A DNA stretch of 64,000 bases from Hyphomicrobium_A sp965243865 (GCF_965243865.1 NZ_OZ251603.1:2976001-3040000); one strand, 5' to 3'. Shown: positions 39,227-48,322, counted from the stretch's first letter. Notes: generated from the sequence alone by a model not told the origin. Numbers and translations are program-made.

Positions 39227-40246
39227 TCACTGCGGCTTCATCGCCCCCTGAGCTTCCGGCAGCTGCTTCACCTGCGCTTCATCGAGCGTCAGAACCACGC
39301 CGTCGGGGCGCGTCTCCTGAATTTCATTCGCGGTGATGTGATAGCGCCGGTCGCCCACGCCCAGGAACGTGCCGCCGTCGAAGTAGATGTCGGTGATCTT
39401 GTCGTCCGCGCCACGCTTGATCTGGGCAATCTCGCCGACTTTCTCATTGTTTCGGCTGAAGATGGGGCGCCCGATCCAACGCGACTCATCGGCGGCAGTA
39501 ACGGTCAGATCGCGTGCTCCGGGAGCCTGCATCGGTGTCTCCACCGCGGAGGGCGCATTGGCAACCGTCGTCGTCTCGTGCGGGCGGCCGAACAGGTACC
39601 AGGCCAATGCGCCGAGCGCGACCACCGCGAGTGCCGGCGCGACCCAACCCCACTGCGAACGATCATCCGCACGCGTGCGGCTCATACCCGTCACGCTCGT
39701 TGGCTGCTCGAGAATTCCGGCGTCGCTGAGCTGCCGCGCAAACCCGGATGGGAGCGCGCGCGAGATGTTACCTGCCTGTGACTGCAGCATATTCGCCAGA
39801 CCCGAAGCGCTGAGACCGCTCGTCCGCTGCTGCTGCCCGAGCACGCCCAGCACCATCGGACCGAGCAAGCCGATGAGGCCCTTCGATGCACCTTCGCCGA
39901 TGCCGGAATAGCGCCCCAGCGACTGCGCGAGCGTCGACACCGTATTCCCGCCCAGCAACGACGAAATTGCGCCGAGCCCCATATCCATCGCATCGCGTTG
40001 GCTAGCAGGTCCGCTATTGGCAAAATCGGCGAGCGCTCCCGGCTGAACTTGCGAGGCAGCGTCGGCCAATCTCGTCGCGCCGCCCGGTTTGTTCACCAGC
40101 GACATGAACGCTGCCAGCAATCCTGGCACGCCGGCCGAAACAGCTTTCTCGATCATCGACTGGTCGATGCCGAGCGCTTGGGCGACGCGCGATAGCAGTT
40201 CGGGGGTAAGTAGCTTGGCAACGCTCGCAACCAGATTAGTCGACAT
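39227..40246 (-). CDS. DUF937 and PRC-barrel membrane protein
   Basis: The 339-residue product has an N-terminal DUF937 (YidB-like) region (ALGIDQSMIEKAVSAGVPGL, GLLGPMVLGVLGQQQ), a membrane helix (WGWVAPALAVVALGALAWYLF), and a periplasmic PRC-barrel-like domain (RWIGRPIFSRNNEKVGEIAQ, YFDGGTFLGVGDRRYHI). ATG 40246 follows AAAGGGAGAG. PRC-barrel proteins are surface or cytoskeletal-type modules; the role here is unknown. It is a stand-alone gene. Confidence 0.82.
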   Translation of the reverse strand: MSTNLVASVAKLLTPELLSRVAQALGIDQSMIEKAVSAGVPGLLAAFMSLVNKPGGATRLADAASQVQPGALADFANSGPASQRDAMDMGLGAISSLLGGNTVSTLAQSLGRYSGIGEGASKGLIGLLGPMVLGVLGQQQRTSGLSASGLANMLQSQAGNISRALPSGFARQLSDAGILEQPTSVTGMSRTRADDRSQWGWVAPALAVVALGALAWYLFGRPHETTTVANAPSAVETPMQAPGARDLTVTAADESRWIGRPIFSRNNEKVGEIAQIKRGADDKITDIYFDGGTFLGVGDRRYHITANEIQETRPDGVVLTLDEAQVKQLPEAQGAMKPQ

Positions 40247-40320
40247 GTGGCTCTCCCTTTGAGGATGAACTTTTGCCCGTTCGGGAGTGGAGCGAGTGTT
40301 GGCGCCAGTCTCCTGCGGGT

Positions 40321-42405
40321 TCATCGCCCGCCGTCGTGGCACACCGGATTTAATGCACTGTTGCTCGAGCAACTTCGATCTAACGAGAATGCCGAGCTAT
40401 TTGTCTTGGCCTTCGGGATAGCTCCGGTGACGATCGCGTCACCCGCTGCGGGCTCTGGCGCGGGAGATGGAGCGATAGCTCGCCTGAACGCATCCGCCAT
40501 AAGCATTGCGCCATTGCGGCCGATGTGGTCGTCGTCGCGATAGATTGGCCGCCCGTCTAGCCATCCAAGACAACGCGTCGGGCCGCAAAGATACTGTGAG
40601 ACCGGCATGATCTCGACCTCGGGCCTTTCGGCGGCGACCGATTGCAGGATCGGCAGGTAATATGACCGCTGCTGTTCGTACGCGCTCCGATCGAGGCCGA
40701 TACCGCCGCCGGCGCCAGCCTCTCCCCATACGTGCATCAGCCGCGCCGCCGCTTTTGGATCGAGCTCCGTCCCCGTAGGCACGTCTTCGAACAGCACGAG
40801 GCTGCGGCCCGGCAGCGCTTCCGTCAGCCGCGAAAGCCCCCGCGCTAGAGATGTCCTGTTATAGGCGCGGCCGGAGCCATCGTATCCCGCATCTCGGAAT
40901 TCCAGCTTTCTGAATTGCCGCTCAGGGCTCACATGCAGGCCCCAGTAACAGACGACCACAACGCGCTTGACCTGCGGAGCCTTCGCCATCAGCGCGATGA
41001 AGTCCGGCATCGGCCGGCTATAGTCCGGGTTTCGGATCTCAGTAACTCCCGGCAGCGGACAAAACCCGGGCGCCCAGACGAAATATCCTGCTTGGCCGAT
41101 GTCGGCTGCCACCTTGAAAACGGCCGGGGCTACCGCGTTGGCGTGGCTGTCACCAACCAGCACGAACGATGGCGTTCGTCCCTTCGCCCCGAACACGCAA
41201 TAGCTGCCGCCGCTGTCCGTCGAAATACCCCGATCGACGCATTCGAGCGGCGGTGACCTTTCTGATTTGGCCAGAACCGCAGTCGTCTCCGGCGACAGGC
41301 GCTGGGGTAGTCCGCCGCTGAGCCACGCGATGCACGCCGCCGCGCCAACAAGCGCGGCGCCGCCCCCTAGAGCGCGCGACAAGTTGGGCAACGGCCAAGC
41401 GCGGGCCGGCCGCTCGACGAAATAGTAGCTGCCGGTCGAGAGGATAAATACCAAGCCGAGCGCCAGCGCCGTTTGCACGGCATCGAGTTCGCCGCCGTTC
41501 GCGTAGCGTGCGAAAACCAGCACCGGCCAGTGCCACAGGTAGAGCGCGTAGGAGATCAGCCCTATCCACACCAACGGTCGCCACGCCAGCGCCGGCGTGA
41601 GCGCCGATGGCCGCTGGCCGGCCCAAATCATCATCGCCGCGCCTCCCACGGGCACGAGAGCTGCGACGCCCGGGAACGCTGTACTCTCGCTGAACGTGAC
41701 CGCGGCGGCGAGGATCAAGGCAAGTCCGCACAGACTTGCCAGCGCAGCCGTGCTGGAGGAAGCCGGTCGCCCAAAAAGCCGGACGGCTAAAAGCGAGCCA
41801 GTCGCCAGCTCCCACGCTCGCGCCGGCAGCAGGTAGTAAGCCGCAAGCGGGTCGGTGAAGGTCGTAATCGCGCTGATGGTCACCGACGCCGCAAACACAG
41901 CCATCAGTGCGGCGATAGTCGCGCCGCGCCACGGCAATCTCGCCAGCGCCAGAAGGAAAATGGGGTGGATGAGATAGAACTGCTCTTCGATCGCCAGGGA
42001 CCACGTGTGCAGCAGCGGCTTCAGATGGCCGGCCGTATCGAAGTAGCCGGACTGGTCCTGAAACAGAAAATTGGAGACGAAGAAAATTGCCGCCACGGCA
42101 CTCTCGGCCGCCCTCGCCAGATCCTGCGGAATGAATAGAACCATCGCCGCCGCGAGAGAGGTCGCGATGACGAGCAGCAGCGCCGGCAATATTCGCCGCG
42201 CCCGTCGCGCGTAGAACTCCGCAATCGAGAAGGTGGCGCGCTCACTCAAAACGATGGACGTGATCAAATAGCCGGAAATAACGAAGAACACATCGACGCC
42301 GACATACCCGCCCGGAACAATCGCAAAATCGAAATGAAACAACAAAACAATGACGACGGCCACCGCGCGCATGGCGTCGATATCGGATCGGTAAGCCAAA
42401 GCCAC
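40321..42405 (-). CDS. Acyltransferase family 3 protein with SGNH domain (OafA/YrhL type)
   Basis: The 694-residue protein has about ten membrane helices with the acyltransferase_3 motifs YRSDIDAMRAVAVVIVLLFH, GGYVGVDVFFVISGYLITSI and LHTWSLAIEEQFYLIHPI, followed by a periplasmic SGNH hydrolase-like domain with GDSHA (Ser) and DDDHIGRNGA (Asp/His). It probably O-acetylates an extracellular polysaccharide or lipid-linked sugar. GTG 42405 behind GGGGGG is the start. No polysaccharide cluster is adjacent. Confidence 0.92.
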   Translation of the reverse strand: MALAYRSDIDAMRAVAVVIVLLFHFDFAIVPGGYVGVDVFFVISGYLITSIVLSERATFSIAEFYARRARRILPALLLVIATSLAAAMVLFIPQDLARAAESAVAAIFFVSNFLFQDQSGYFDTAGHLKPLLHTWSLAIEEQFYLIHPIFLLALARLPWRGATIAALMAVFAASVTISAITTFTDPLAAYYLLPARAWELATGSLLAVRLFGRPASSSTAALASLCGLALILAAAVTFSESTAFPGVAALVPVGGAAMMIWAGQRPSALTPALAWRPLVWIGLISYALYLWHWPVLVFARYANGGELDAVQTALALGLVFILSTGSYYFVERPARAWPLPNLSRALGGGAALVGAAACIAWLSGGLPQRLSPETTAVLAKSERSPPLECVDRGISTDSGGSYCVFGAKGRTPSFVLVGDSHANAVAPAVFKVAADIGQAGYFVWAPGFCPLPGVTEIRNPDYSRPMPDFIALMAKAPQVKRVVVVCYWGLHVSPERQFRKLEFRDAGYDGSGRAYNRTSLARGLSRLTEALPGRSLVLFEDVPTGTELDPKAAARLMHVWGEAGAGGGIGLDRSAYEQQRSYYLPILQSVAAERPEVEIMPVSQYLCGPTRCLGWLDGRPIYRDDDHIGRNGAMLMADAFRRAIAPSPAPEPAAGDAIVTGAIPKAKTNSSAFSLDRSCSSNSALNPVCHDGGR

Positions 42406-42584
42406 CGGCGCCCCCCGGATTTATTCGCCCTCGCCAGCTCCTTCGCTACGCAAAACCGAGCCTCACACCCCGATAATCTACGTTTGTCCGACGACCTCCC
42501 AAAACGCCAGTTTCGAGTTTTCACCCTCTAACTGACGTTCACCTGACCGGACCTGCTCATCCGGCCCGGCCGCGACCACAATGA

Positions 42585-42625
42585 ACAAAAAAGGCCCCCC
42601 GGAAATGAACCGGGAGGCCTCTTTT
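42585..42625 (-). terminator. Rho-independent terminator of the RlpA-like gene
   Basis: On the minus strand GGCCTCCCGG and CCGGGGGGCC enclose TTCATTT and are followed by a TTTTTTG run. Confidence 0.85.
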
Positions 42626-42679
42626 CCCTCGGCATTGCACCGAGTAGGCAGAAGCCCGAGAGCTTCGCCTTTCTGTCCG

Positions 42680-43027
42680 TTACTTGCGGCCCTTGCCGAC
42701 GACAGCGACTTCGACGCGCTGCAGGCCGGAGAAGCCGAGCGCGTTGGCCGCGCCCTTGGACAGATCGATAATGCGGCCTTTCACGAACGGCCCGCGATCC
42801 ACGACCGTGACGATCACGGATTTGCCAGTGCGGAGGTTCTTGACGCGCAGCTTGGTGCCGAATGGGTGGCTACGGTGCGCGGCAACCATGGCGCCCGAGC
42901 TGTAAGAGCGTCCGCTGGCCGTTGTCGACAGGTCGGAATAGTGCGAGGCGACTCCGGTTTGAGCATGGGCGGCTGCGAACGGCAGCACGACCGCGGCGGC
43001 GAGCATTCCAGCGCGTAGGGCTTGCAT
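42680..43027 (-). CDS. RlpA-like double-psi beta-barrel protein
   Basis: The 115-residue protein has a signal peptide (ending AAAHAQ) and the RlpA-like core: GVASHYSDLSTTASGRSYSS, VTVVDRGPFVKGRIIDLS and AANALGFSGLQRVEVAVV. RlpA of Pseudomonas is a lytic transglycosylase acting on peptide-free glycan; this short form lacks the SPOR domain, so septal targeting is not evident. It is probably periplasmic and acts on peptidoglycan. Confidence 0.88.
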   Translation of the reverse strand: MQALRAGMLAAAVVLPFAAAHAQTGVASHYSDLSTTASGRSYSSGAMVAAHRSHPFGTKLRVKNLRTGKSVIVTVVDRGPFVKGRIIDLSKGAANALGFSGLQRVEVAVVGKGRK

Positions 43028-43254
43028 GTGAACTCCCTCGGTTGTTGCAGAAGGGGGCTTCGTTGCATCCCAAACGCAGAAAGGGAATAGGAAGTTCTTT
43101 CAAAGAGTTGAAACGATTGGCAATATACTTTCTGTTAACCAGAGGCAGCCCCGCTGCAATGCGGTTTGATCGCCTTTTGTACGAGTGATCACGAAATTGC
43201 ACTTAACGCTGTCCATTAAGTATCGCGCTCATGCAAAGCGTGCCGGCGGATGCT

Positions 43255-43539
43255 TCAGCGCGACTTTCGCCGCGCGTTGGCCACCCCGTCGTTGGCCGGA
43301 ATCTGCCGCGTGGACTGTTTCAGCGCTTGCCTGAGCGAACTCGGACGGCCGTGCTTCTTCAAGAGGTCGCGAAACGCTTCATCCGCGAGATCCTGCATGT
43401 CCTTCATGGAGTCGCGCCCCAGCAACTCCAGCGCTTGCAGAGTTTCAGGATCGAAGCTGATCAGTTTGCGTGGATCGCGCTCCGGCCGAGGCGGTACTTT
43501 GCTTTTGCCGCCGCTCCCTGCCGCTTTTTTCGAAGCCAT
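43255..43539 (-). CDS. Small basic protein in the ku operon
   Basis: The 94-residue product has a Lys/Gly-rich head (MASKKAAGSGGKSKVPPRPE), then DPRKLISFDPETLQALELLG and a second helix (MQDLADEAFRDLLKKHGRP), a beta-helix-helix layout resembling ribbon-helix-helix DNA-binding proteins. It begins 23 bp after the Ku stop and is surely co-transcribed. Whether it modulates end joining or autoregulates ku is unknown. Confidence 0.75.
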   Translation of the reverse strand: MASKKAAGSGGKSKVPPRPERDPRKLISFDPETLQALELLGRDSMKDMQDLADEAFRDLLKKHGRPSSLRQALKQSTRQIPANDGVANARRKSR

Positions 43540-43562
43540 CGCACGCTGCTCCGGCGAGAAGA

Positions 43563-44423
43563 TCAGGCGCGCTTCTTCGCGCTGCGCCGGGTAGCTGGTG
43601 CGCGCCGGCTCGCGGTTTTCGTGCTCTTCGGCTTGCCGCCGCTGCCCTCGCCGATCGACTTGCGCAACGCCGACATCAGGTCGATCACCTTGGCTCCGCC
43701 CGGCGAAACCTCCTCGTGCGGCGCCTTGATCTTCTGGCCCTTCATCTTCTTGTTGATGAGGTCGTGCAGCGCTGTGGCGTAGTGATCCTCGAACTGATCG
43801 GGTGTGAACTTGCCGGCCTTGCGATCAATCAGCTCCACCGCGAGATCGACCATCTCTTTGTCCGGCTTCAGCGAAGGCACGGCATCGAAGAAGTCGGCCG
43901 GCTCGCGCAGCTCGTTTGCGTAGCGCAGCATTTCCATCAGCAACCCGTCGCCGAGCGCCGTGATCGCCACCAGCCATTCGCGCCCGCCGATCGTCAGCTG
44001 GGCGAGACCCGCCTTGCCGGTCTTCTTCAGCGCATCGCGAATGACGACGTAGCCTTCCGCCGAGTGCTTGTCGGCTGGCGTGATGTAGTAGGGGCGCTCG
44101 AAGTAGCGCGGGTCGATTTCGGTAGCGTCGACGAACTTGACCAGATCGATGGTCTTTTTGCTCTCGAGCTTCACCGCCTCGATCTCTTCCGGCTCGAGCG
44201 TGATGTAGGTGTCCTGATCGACTTCGTAACCCTTGACGATGTCGGAGCTCTTCACCTCGCCGACGCCCTGCACCGTCTTGGTGTAGTTGATGCGCCGCCC
44301 CGAGGGCTTATGGATCTGCCTGAAGGAGATTTCCGATTTCGTCTCGACGGCGTTGTAGAGCTCGACCGAGATAGAAACGAGGGAGAGCCGGAGGAAGCCC
44401 TTCCAGTATGCACGCGCGGCCAT
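43563..44423 (-). CDS. ku: Ku protein for non-homologous end joining
   Basis: The 286-residue protein starts AARAYWKGFLRLSLVSISVE and has the bacterial Ku core: ISFRQIHKPSGRRINYTKTV, KGYEVDQDTYITLEPEEIEA and PYYITPADKHSAEGYVVIRD. A lysine/arginine-rich C-terminal tail follows, as in Ku forms that bind DNA ends beyond the ring. It recruits the ligase LigD, which is not encoded in the window. A small RHH-like gene follows in the same operon. Confidence 0.95.
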   Translation of the reverse strand: MAARAYWKGFLRLSLVSISVELYNAVETKSEISFRQIHKPSGRRINYTKTVQGVGEVKSSDIVKGYEVDQDTYITLEPEEIEAVKLESKKTIDLVKFVDATEIDPRYFERPYYITPADKHSAEGYVVIRDALKKTGKAGLAQLTIGGREWLVAITALGDGLLMEMLRYANELREPADFFDAVPSLKPDKEMVDLAVELIDRKAGKFTPDQFEDHYATALHDLINKKMKGQKIKAPHEEVSPGGAKVIDLMSALRKSIGEGSGGKPKSTKTASRRAPATRRSAKKRA

Positions 44424-44824
44424 AGTAAGCTCCGCAACTCAGGGGAAACGCGGCCCCTACTTTATGACGCCAATCATAACAGAAAAGTTCCTGACGCGGA
44501 GGATTGCTGCGCGTAAGCAGCGGCCGGTCTCTGCTGGCTCCATCTCGGGCGCCCGGGTCGAGTGACGGATAGTTGCCTCGCCGGGCGCGTGGCGACCGGC
44601 GCACGGACCTCGGGTTCGAAGGACCTCATGGGAAGTTCGAACGAGGGCCGATGAGCATCCCGTGTGCCCTTGTCCCCGCCCCCGCACGGTCCATCTCGCA
44701 CTTGCGAACGCTCCCTTGTGACGCCCGTTCCGCTGCGCATTGCCCGCAATGCGTGGCATTGCAGTCACCCTTAGTTAAGCGTCCGTTGTTACCTTCTCAA
44801 AATGAGGCGGACCCGGGGGGAACG
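44424..44824. other. Intergenic stretch between ku and a small secreted-protein gene
   Basis: About 400 bases with divergent promoters only. It includes short GC-rich inverted repeats around 44540-44590 and no frame with a reasonable ribosome site. No RNA gene is recognised. Confidence 0.35.
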
Positions 44825-45130
44825 ATGTTCCGTGGTCCTTATTCAGGATCAACGAGGCGAATAATGCGGATTACCCTTGCACTTGGCTCGGCGGCCTTCG
44901 CGGCGCTGGCCTTCATCGCTGTCCCACAAGCCCCCGCCAAGGCCGAGTTCTATCGCACCCCGGCGGGCGAGGTGAAGTACCGCCGCCCGGACCAGAACAA
45001 CGCTACCGGCCCCTACCTCTTCTATTATCGCGGCTACGCCTACCCGTACTACCCGGGCCTCGCCTACCGCGAGCGCACCGGCGAGCTGCGCCCGACCGAC
45101 GTGCCGCAGCGCGAGCGCGTCCAGCGCTAA
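44825..45130 (+). CDS. Small secreted Tyr/Pro-rich protein
   Basis: The 101-residue product has a signal peptide (ending QAPAKA) and a short mature part rich in Tyr and Pro (GPYLFYYRGYAYPYYPGLAY). ATG 44825 is preceded by a very strong GGGGGGAA; ATG 44864 is in frame and would start right at the hydrophobic part. No family is recognised; it may be a periplasmic or surface adhesion peptide. Confidence 0.65.
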   Translation: MFRGPYSGSTRRIMRITLALGSAAFAALAFIAVPQAPAKAEFYRTPAGEVKYRRPDQNNATGPYLFYYRGYAYPYYPGLAYRERTGELRPTDVPQRERVQR

Positions 45131-45199
45131 TCGGGCAAACGCCCTCTAGCTGACACCATGGCCGCCTTCGCGGCCATGAACCGTCGCGTCTGCCCCAGC

Positions 45200-45290
45200 T
45201 GTCATCCTCGGGTCCCGAGGATCCAGTGCAGCAACTTCGCGGACCGAGCCGGCTGGGCGATAGATCCTCGGCATAAAGCCGACGATGACA
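45200..45290. repeat. TGTCATCCTCGG-type composite palindrome
   Basis: The element begins TGTCATCCTCGG and ends CCGACGATGACA, near-perfect inverted termini about 91 bp apart, with an internal CCTCGGG/CCCGAGG hairpin. It resembles the GTCATCC...GATGAC intergenic repeat known from Hyphomicrobiales and is related in form to the element at 9001. Confidence 0.65.
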
Positions 45291-45320
45291 AAGCCGGTAG
45301 ACGCAAGTCACCTGGCCGTA

Positions 45321-45476
45321 CAGCGGCAAGGGCGCAAGGCGCCCCCGATCGTCCGAGCGCCTTTCAGCGAGGACGTGAATCGGCGGCGCAGAACGAAGGA
45401 GCGCCCCGGCGCGAGCGCCGGAGTTCAGCTCGCGCGACGCGAGCCGCACACCAAGCTTCCCTCAGCCCGTGTCACC
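45321..45476. repeat. Modular hairpin repeat, copy C1 (long form)
   Basis: It holds all modules: CAGCGGCAAGGGCGCAAGGC, the middle GATCGTCCGAGCGCCTTTCA, then GCGAGGACGTGAATCGGCGG, then CCCGGCGCGAGCGCCGG, CTCGCGCGACGCGAG and CACACCAAGCTTCCCTCAGC, ending GTGTCACC. It is followed directly by short copy C2. Confidence 0.85.
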
Positions 45477-45494
45477 AAGAAAAACGCCGCCTCA

Positions 45495-45586
45495 GGCGGC
45501 AAGGCGCCAAGGGCGCCCGGCGCGAGCGCCGGCCCTCAGCTCGCGCAACGCGAGCCGCACACCAAGCTTCTCTCAGCTTGCGTCAC
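45495..45586. repeat. Modular hairpin repeat, copy C2 (short form)
   Basis: GCGGCAAGGCGCCAAGGGCG, then CCCGGCGCGAGCGCCGG, CTCGCGCAACGCGAG and CACACCAAGCTTCTCTCAGC end at GCGTCACC. The three self-pairing blocks (GGCGCC, CCGGCGC-GA-GCGCCGG, CTCGCG-CAA-CGCGAG) would fold as consecutive hairpins. It stops 1 bp before the monooxygenase stop codon. Confidence 0.85.
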
Positions 45587-46942
45587 CTAGCATTTAAGAG
45601 TCGCCTGGATGCGACCGTTCTCATCCTCGAACGGATAGCGTGCCGGATCGAACGGCTCGCGCAAACCCTTCTCGGCCAGCAACCGCGAGCGCCGCTTCAG
45701 CAGCGGCAATATCCGTCGCGCCACCCAGATTGTGCGCCGCGTGGCGCCCGGATCAAGCAGTTGCGAAGCCGGAATCTTGAAGCCGCGCCACTTCAGGATG
45801 AATCCGATCGGCAGCTCCATCTCGTCCTGCAGCGCGATCATGTCCGCATAGAGCTTCGACGCCGGCGAGATGATCGTGCCGAAGCCATTTCGAGCCTGTG
45901 CCCAGCCGACGATGTAGAGGTTCTTCACGTTGGCCGGGAACGCCCCGCCATAGACGTGCGCAACGTCGTTCTCGATCGGCACCAGGCTCTTGGGCAGGAA
46001 CGGGATCGAGTTTTTGAAGCCTGTCGCGGCGACCACCACGTCATATTCGCCCACGCTGCCATCGACGAAGTGCACCTTCGTGCCCGCAAGCCGCTCGATG
46101 TCCGGCCGCGATTTGATGCGGCCCTGGCGCAGATAGTTGAGCACGTCCGTGCCGAATGCGGGGTGCCGCGCAAACAGCTTGTGCCCCGGCTTTGGCAACC
46201 CGTAGCGGCGATAGTCGCCGATGAAGATCCGCACGGCGGTGTGCAGGATAAGCCGCTGCAGCGCGACGGGAAGGTTCCAGATTGGCAGATCGGTCAGCGG
46301 AACGCCGAACACCGTCTTCGGCAGGAACCAGTAGCCCGAGCGCAGGCTCCAGTCGCACGACGCTCCGACCCTGGCCGACTCGCACGCGATATCGCACCCC
46401 GAATTGCCGCCGCCAATGACCAGTACGCGCTGGCCGGCGAGCTGCTTGGGTTCCTTGTACTCCGCGGAGTGAATGAGCGTGCCCGTGAAGCGCCCCGGAT
46501 AATCGATCTCGCGCTTGTCCCAGTGATGCCCGTTGCAGACGGCCACGCCCTTGTAGGTGCGCTCCTCGCCGTCATCGAAGGTCACCTGCCAGCTCTCGTC
46601 CGACAGCGGCTGCGCCCGCACCACGCGGCGGCGCAGCTCCAGGCCTTCCATGAGATTACGGTCGCGGGCGAAGTTCTCCAGATACCGCAGCATCTGCGCG
46701 CTGGAAGGAAAGTCGGGATAATGCGCCGGCATCGGATAGTCCGTGTAGCCGGTCGACTTTTTTGACGAGACGATGTGCACGCCCTGATAGACGCCGTGGC
46801 GCCAGAGGCCCCCGATGCCATCGCTGGCGTCGACGTGATCGAAAGCGACGCCGCGCTGCTTCAGCGCGTCCGCCATAGCCAAGCCGATTGGCCCCGCTCC
46901 AATCACCAGCAAGCGGTCGGTTCTCACCGAGTTGCGACGCAT
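45587..46942 (-). CDS. Flavin-containing monooxygenase-like protein
   Basis: The 451-residue FAD/NAD(P)-dependent enzyme has two dinucleotide folds, VIGAGPIGLAMADAL near the N-terminus and VLVIGGGNSGCDIACESAR mid-way. It also has the FMO-type segments GGLWRHGVYQGVHIVSSKKS, VCNGHHWDKREIDYPG and ATGFKNSIPFLP. It likely hydroxylates or oxidises a soft nucleophile or ketone (Baeyer-Villiger type); the substrate is unknown. It stands alone and ends against the modular repeats. Confidence 0.88.
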   Translation of the reverse strand: MRRNSVRTDRLLVIGAGPIGLAMADALKQRGVAFDHVDASDGIGGLWRHGVYQGVHIVSSKKSTGYTDYPMPAHYPDFPSSAQMLRYLENFARDRNLMEGLELRRRVVRAQPLSDESWQVTFDDGEERTYKGVAVCNGHHWDKREIDYPGRFTGTLIHSAEYKEPKQLAGQRVLVIGGGNSGCDIACESARVGASCDWSLRSGYWFLPKTVFGVPLTDLPIWNLPVALQRLILHTAVRIFIGDYRRYGLPKPGHKLFARHPAFGTDVLNYLRQGRIKSRPDIERLAGTKVHFVDGSVGEYDVVVAATGFKNSIPFLPKSLVPIENDVAHVYGGAFPANVKNLYIVGWAQARNGFGTIISPASKLYADMIALQDEMELPIGFILKWRGFKIPASQLLDPGATRRTIWVARRILPLLKRRSRLLAEKGLREPFDPARYPFEDENGRIQATLKC

Positions 46943-47045
46943 GCCCGTCCCAGGAATATCGATGTGAAGGGCTACTGCCTTACGCCTAGAAGGGGCATCA
47001 GTCTACTGCGGCGTCATCGCCTCGCGACGAGCAACATTGACCGGC

Positions 47046-47100
47046 CCCGATTTGCGTCAACCGGCAAACGCGCGCCGGGGGCCGATTGTCGCAAATCGGG
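47046..47100. repeat. Hairpin downstream of ccrM
   Basis: CCCGATTTGCG (47046-47056) and CGCAAATCGGG (47090-47100) are perfect 11-bp complements, about 27 bp past the ccrM stop and 100 bp ahead of the monooxygenase start. There is no T run. Confidence 0.5.
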
Positions 47101-47126
47101 TCAGGTTGCTCGTCCGAAGTCACGGT

Positions 47127-48254
47127 TTATTCAGCAGCAATAACGGTAGGCGTTTCGCTCAATCCCAATTGCCGCTTGGCCTCGTCGCGCAGGATATCGA
47201 TCGGCTTCAGCTTCCCCTCGACCTCGAAGTGCCAATAGGTCCATCCGTTGCATGCACTCTTGCCTTGGGCCATTGCGCCCAGGCGATGGATCGAACCCTG
47301 GTTTCCGCCCCATGCGAGCGTGCCGTCGGCTTTGACCTCGGCTTTGATCCGCTTGCGTGAATCGAGCAGCATCGCGCCGGGCGTCAGCAGACGCATCTCG
47401 ACGATGGTGCCGAACGGAACGCGCGGTTCGGCGCGCTTGCCCTTCACCGTCTGCAGCGCCGATGGCGACAGCGGCTGCACCCGCGCGAGACGCTCCTCGG
47501 CCGCCTTTGCATAGTCGGCATCCCGCTCGATACCGATGTACCGGCGGCCGAGCTGCTTGGCCACCGCGCCGGTTGTTCCCGTGCCGAAGAACGGATCGAG
47601 GATCAGGTCGCCCGGCTTCGTCGAAGCGAGCAGTACACGTTGCAACAGTGCCTCTGGCTTCTGAGTCGGATGCGCCTTGCGCCCGCCCTCGTCCTTCAGC
47701 CGCTCGGGCCCCGAGCAGATCGGAAACAGCCAGTCGGAGCGCATCTGTAAATCGTCGTTGAGTGCCTTCAGGCTCTCATAGTTGAACGTCGCCCGCGCCC
47801 GCTGGTCGCGCGCTGCCCAGATCAGCGTCTCGTGCGCATTGGTGAAGCGCTTGCCGCGGAAATTCGGCATCGGGTTCACCTTGCGCCAGACGATGTCGTT
47901 CTGGATCCAGAAGCCGAGATCCTGCAGCGCCACGCCAAGGCGGAAGATGTTGTGATACGAGCCGATCACCCAGATGGCGCCATCAGGCTTCAGGATGCGC
48001 CGGCACTCCGTCAGCCACGCGCGCGAAAACTTGTCGTAGTCCTCAAAGCTCGCGAACTTGTCCCAATCGTCGTCGACGCCATCGACGCGCGTATTGTTCG
48101 GACGCATCAGGTCCGCTGAGAGCTGCAGATTGTAGGGAGGGTCCGCGAAGACCAGATCGACCGAGGCGTCGGGCAATTTCTTCAGGGCCGCAAGGCAATC
48201 ACCGACGATGATGCGATTGGCCGATTGGGCCACAGGCGAACGACGCAGAACCAT
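47127..48254 (-). CDS. ccrM: Cell cycle-regulated DNA adenine methyltransferase (GANTC)
   Basis: The 375-residue enzyme belongs to the CcrM group. It begins with GDCLAALKKLPDASVDLVFA and DPPY (residues 38-41), includes the N-terminal loop DDDWDKFASFEDYDKFSRAW, and has the SAM motif DPFFGTGTTGAVAKQLGRRY. A C-terminal RAMA-type domain follows (ALQTVKGKRAEPRVPFG, then SIHRLGAMAQGKSACNGWTY). It methylates the A of GANTC and sets cell-cycle-dependent methylation states in alphaproteobacteria. ATG 48254 fits. Four GANTC sites lie in the upstream 70-165 bp. Confidence 0.96.
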   Translation of the reverse strand: MVLRRSPVAQSANRIIVGDCLAALKKLPDASVDLVFADPPYNLQLSADLMRPNNTRVDGVDDDWDKFASFEDYDKFSRAWLTECRRILKPDGAIWVIGSYHNIFRLGVALQDLGFWIQNDIVWRKVNPMPNFRGKRFTNAHETLIWAARDQRARATFNYESLKALNDDLQMRSDWLFPICSGPERLKDEGGRKAHPTQKPEALLQRVLLASTKPGDLILDPFFGTGTTGAVAKQLGRRYIGIERDADYAKAAEERLARVQPLSPSALQTVKGKRAEPRVPFGTIVEMRLLTPGAMLLDSRKRIKAEVKADGTLAWGGNQGSIHRLGAMAQGKSACNGWTYWHFEVEGKLKPIDILRDEAKRQLGLSETPTVIAAE

Positions 48255-48322
48255 GGGAACGCAACTCTCAAACAACGGGGAACACGGGCCAAGCCGAGCT
48301 TTCAGCTCGCCTCGACAGCCGC

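Noticed and set aside
45321..45586. CRISPR-like array
   Set aside because: Only two unequal units, no regular spacers and no cas genes; the blocks are self-complementary hairpins found elsewhere in the window.
45158..46765. Rightward 535-codon frame
   Set aside because: It begins in the repeat block and continues opposite the flavin monooxygenase; the repeated peptide phrases come from the DNA repeats.
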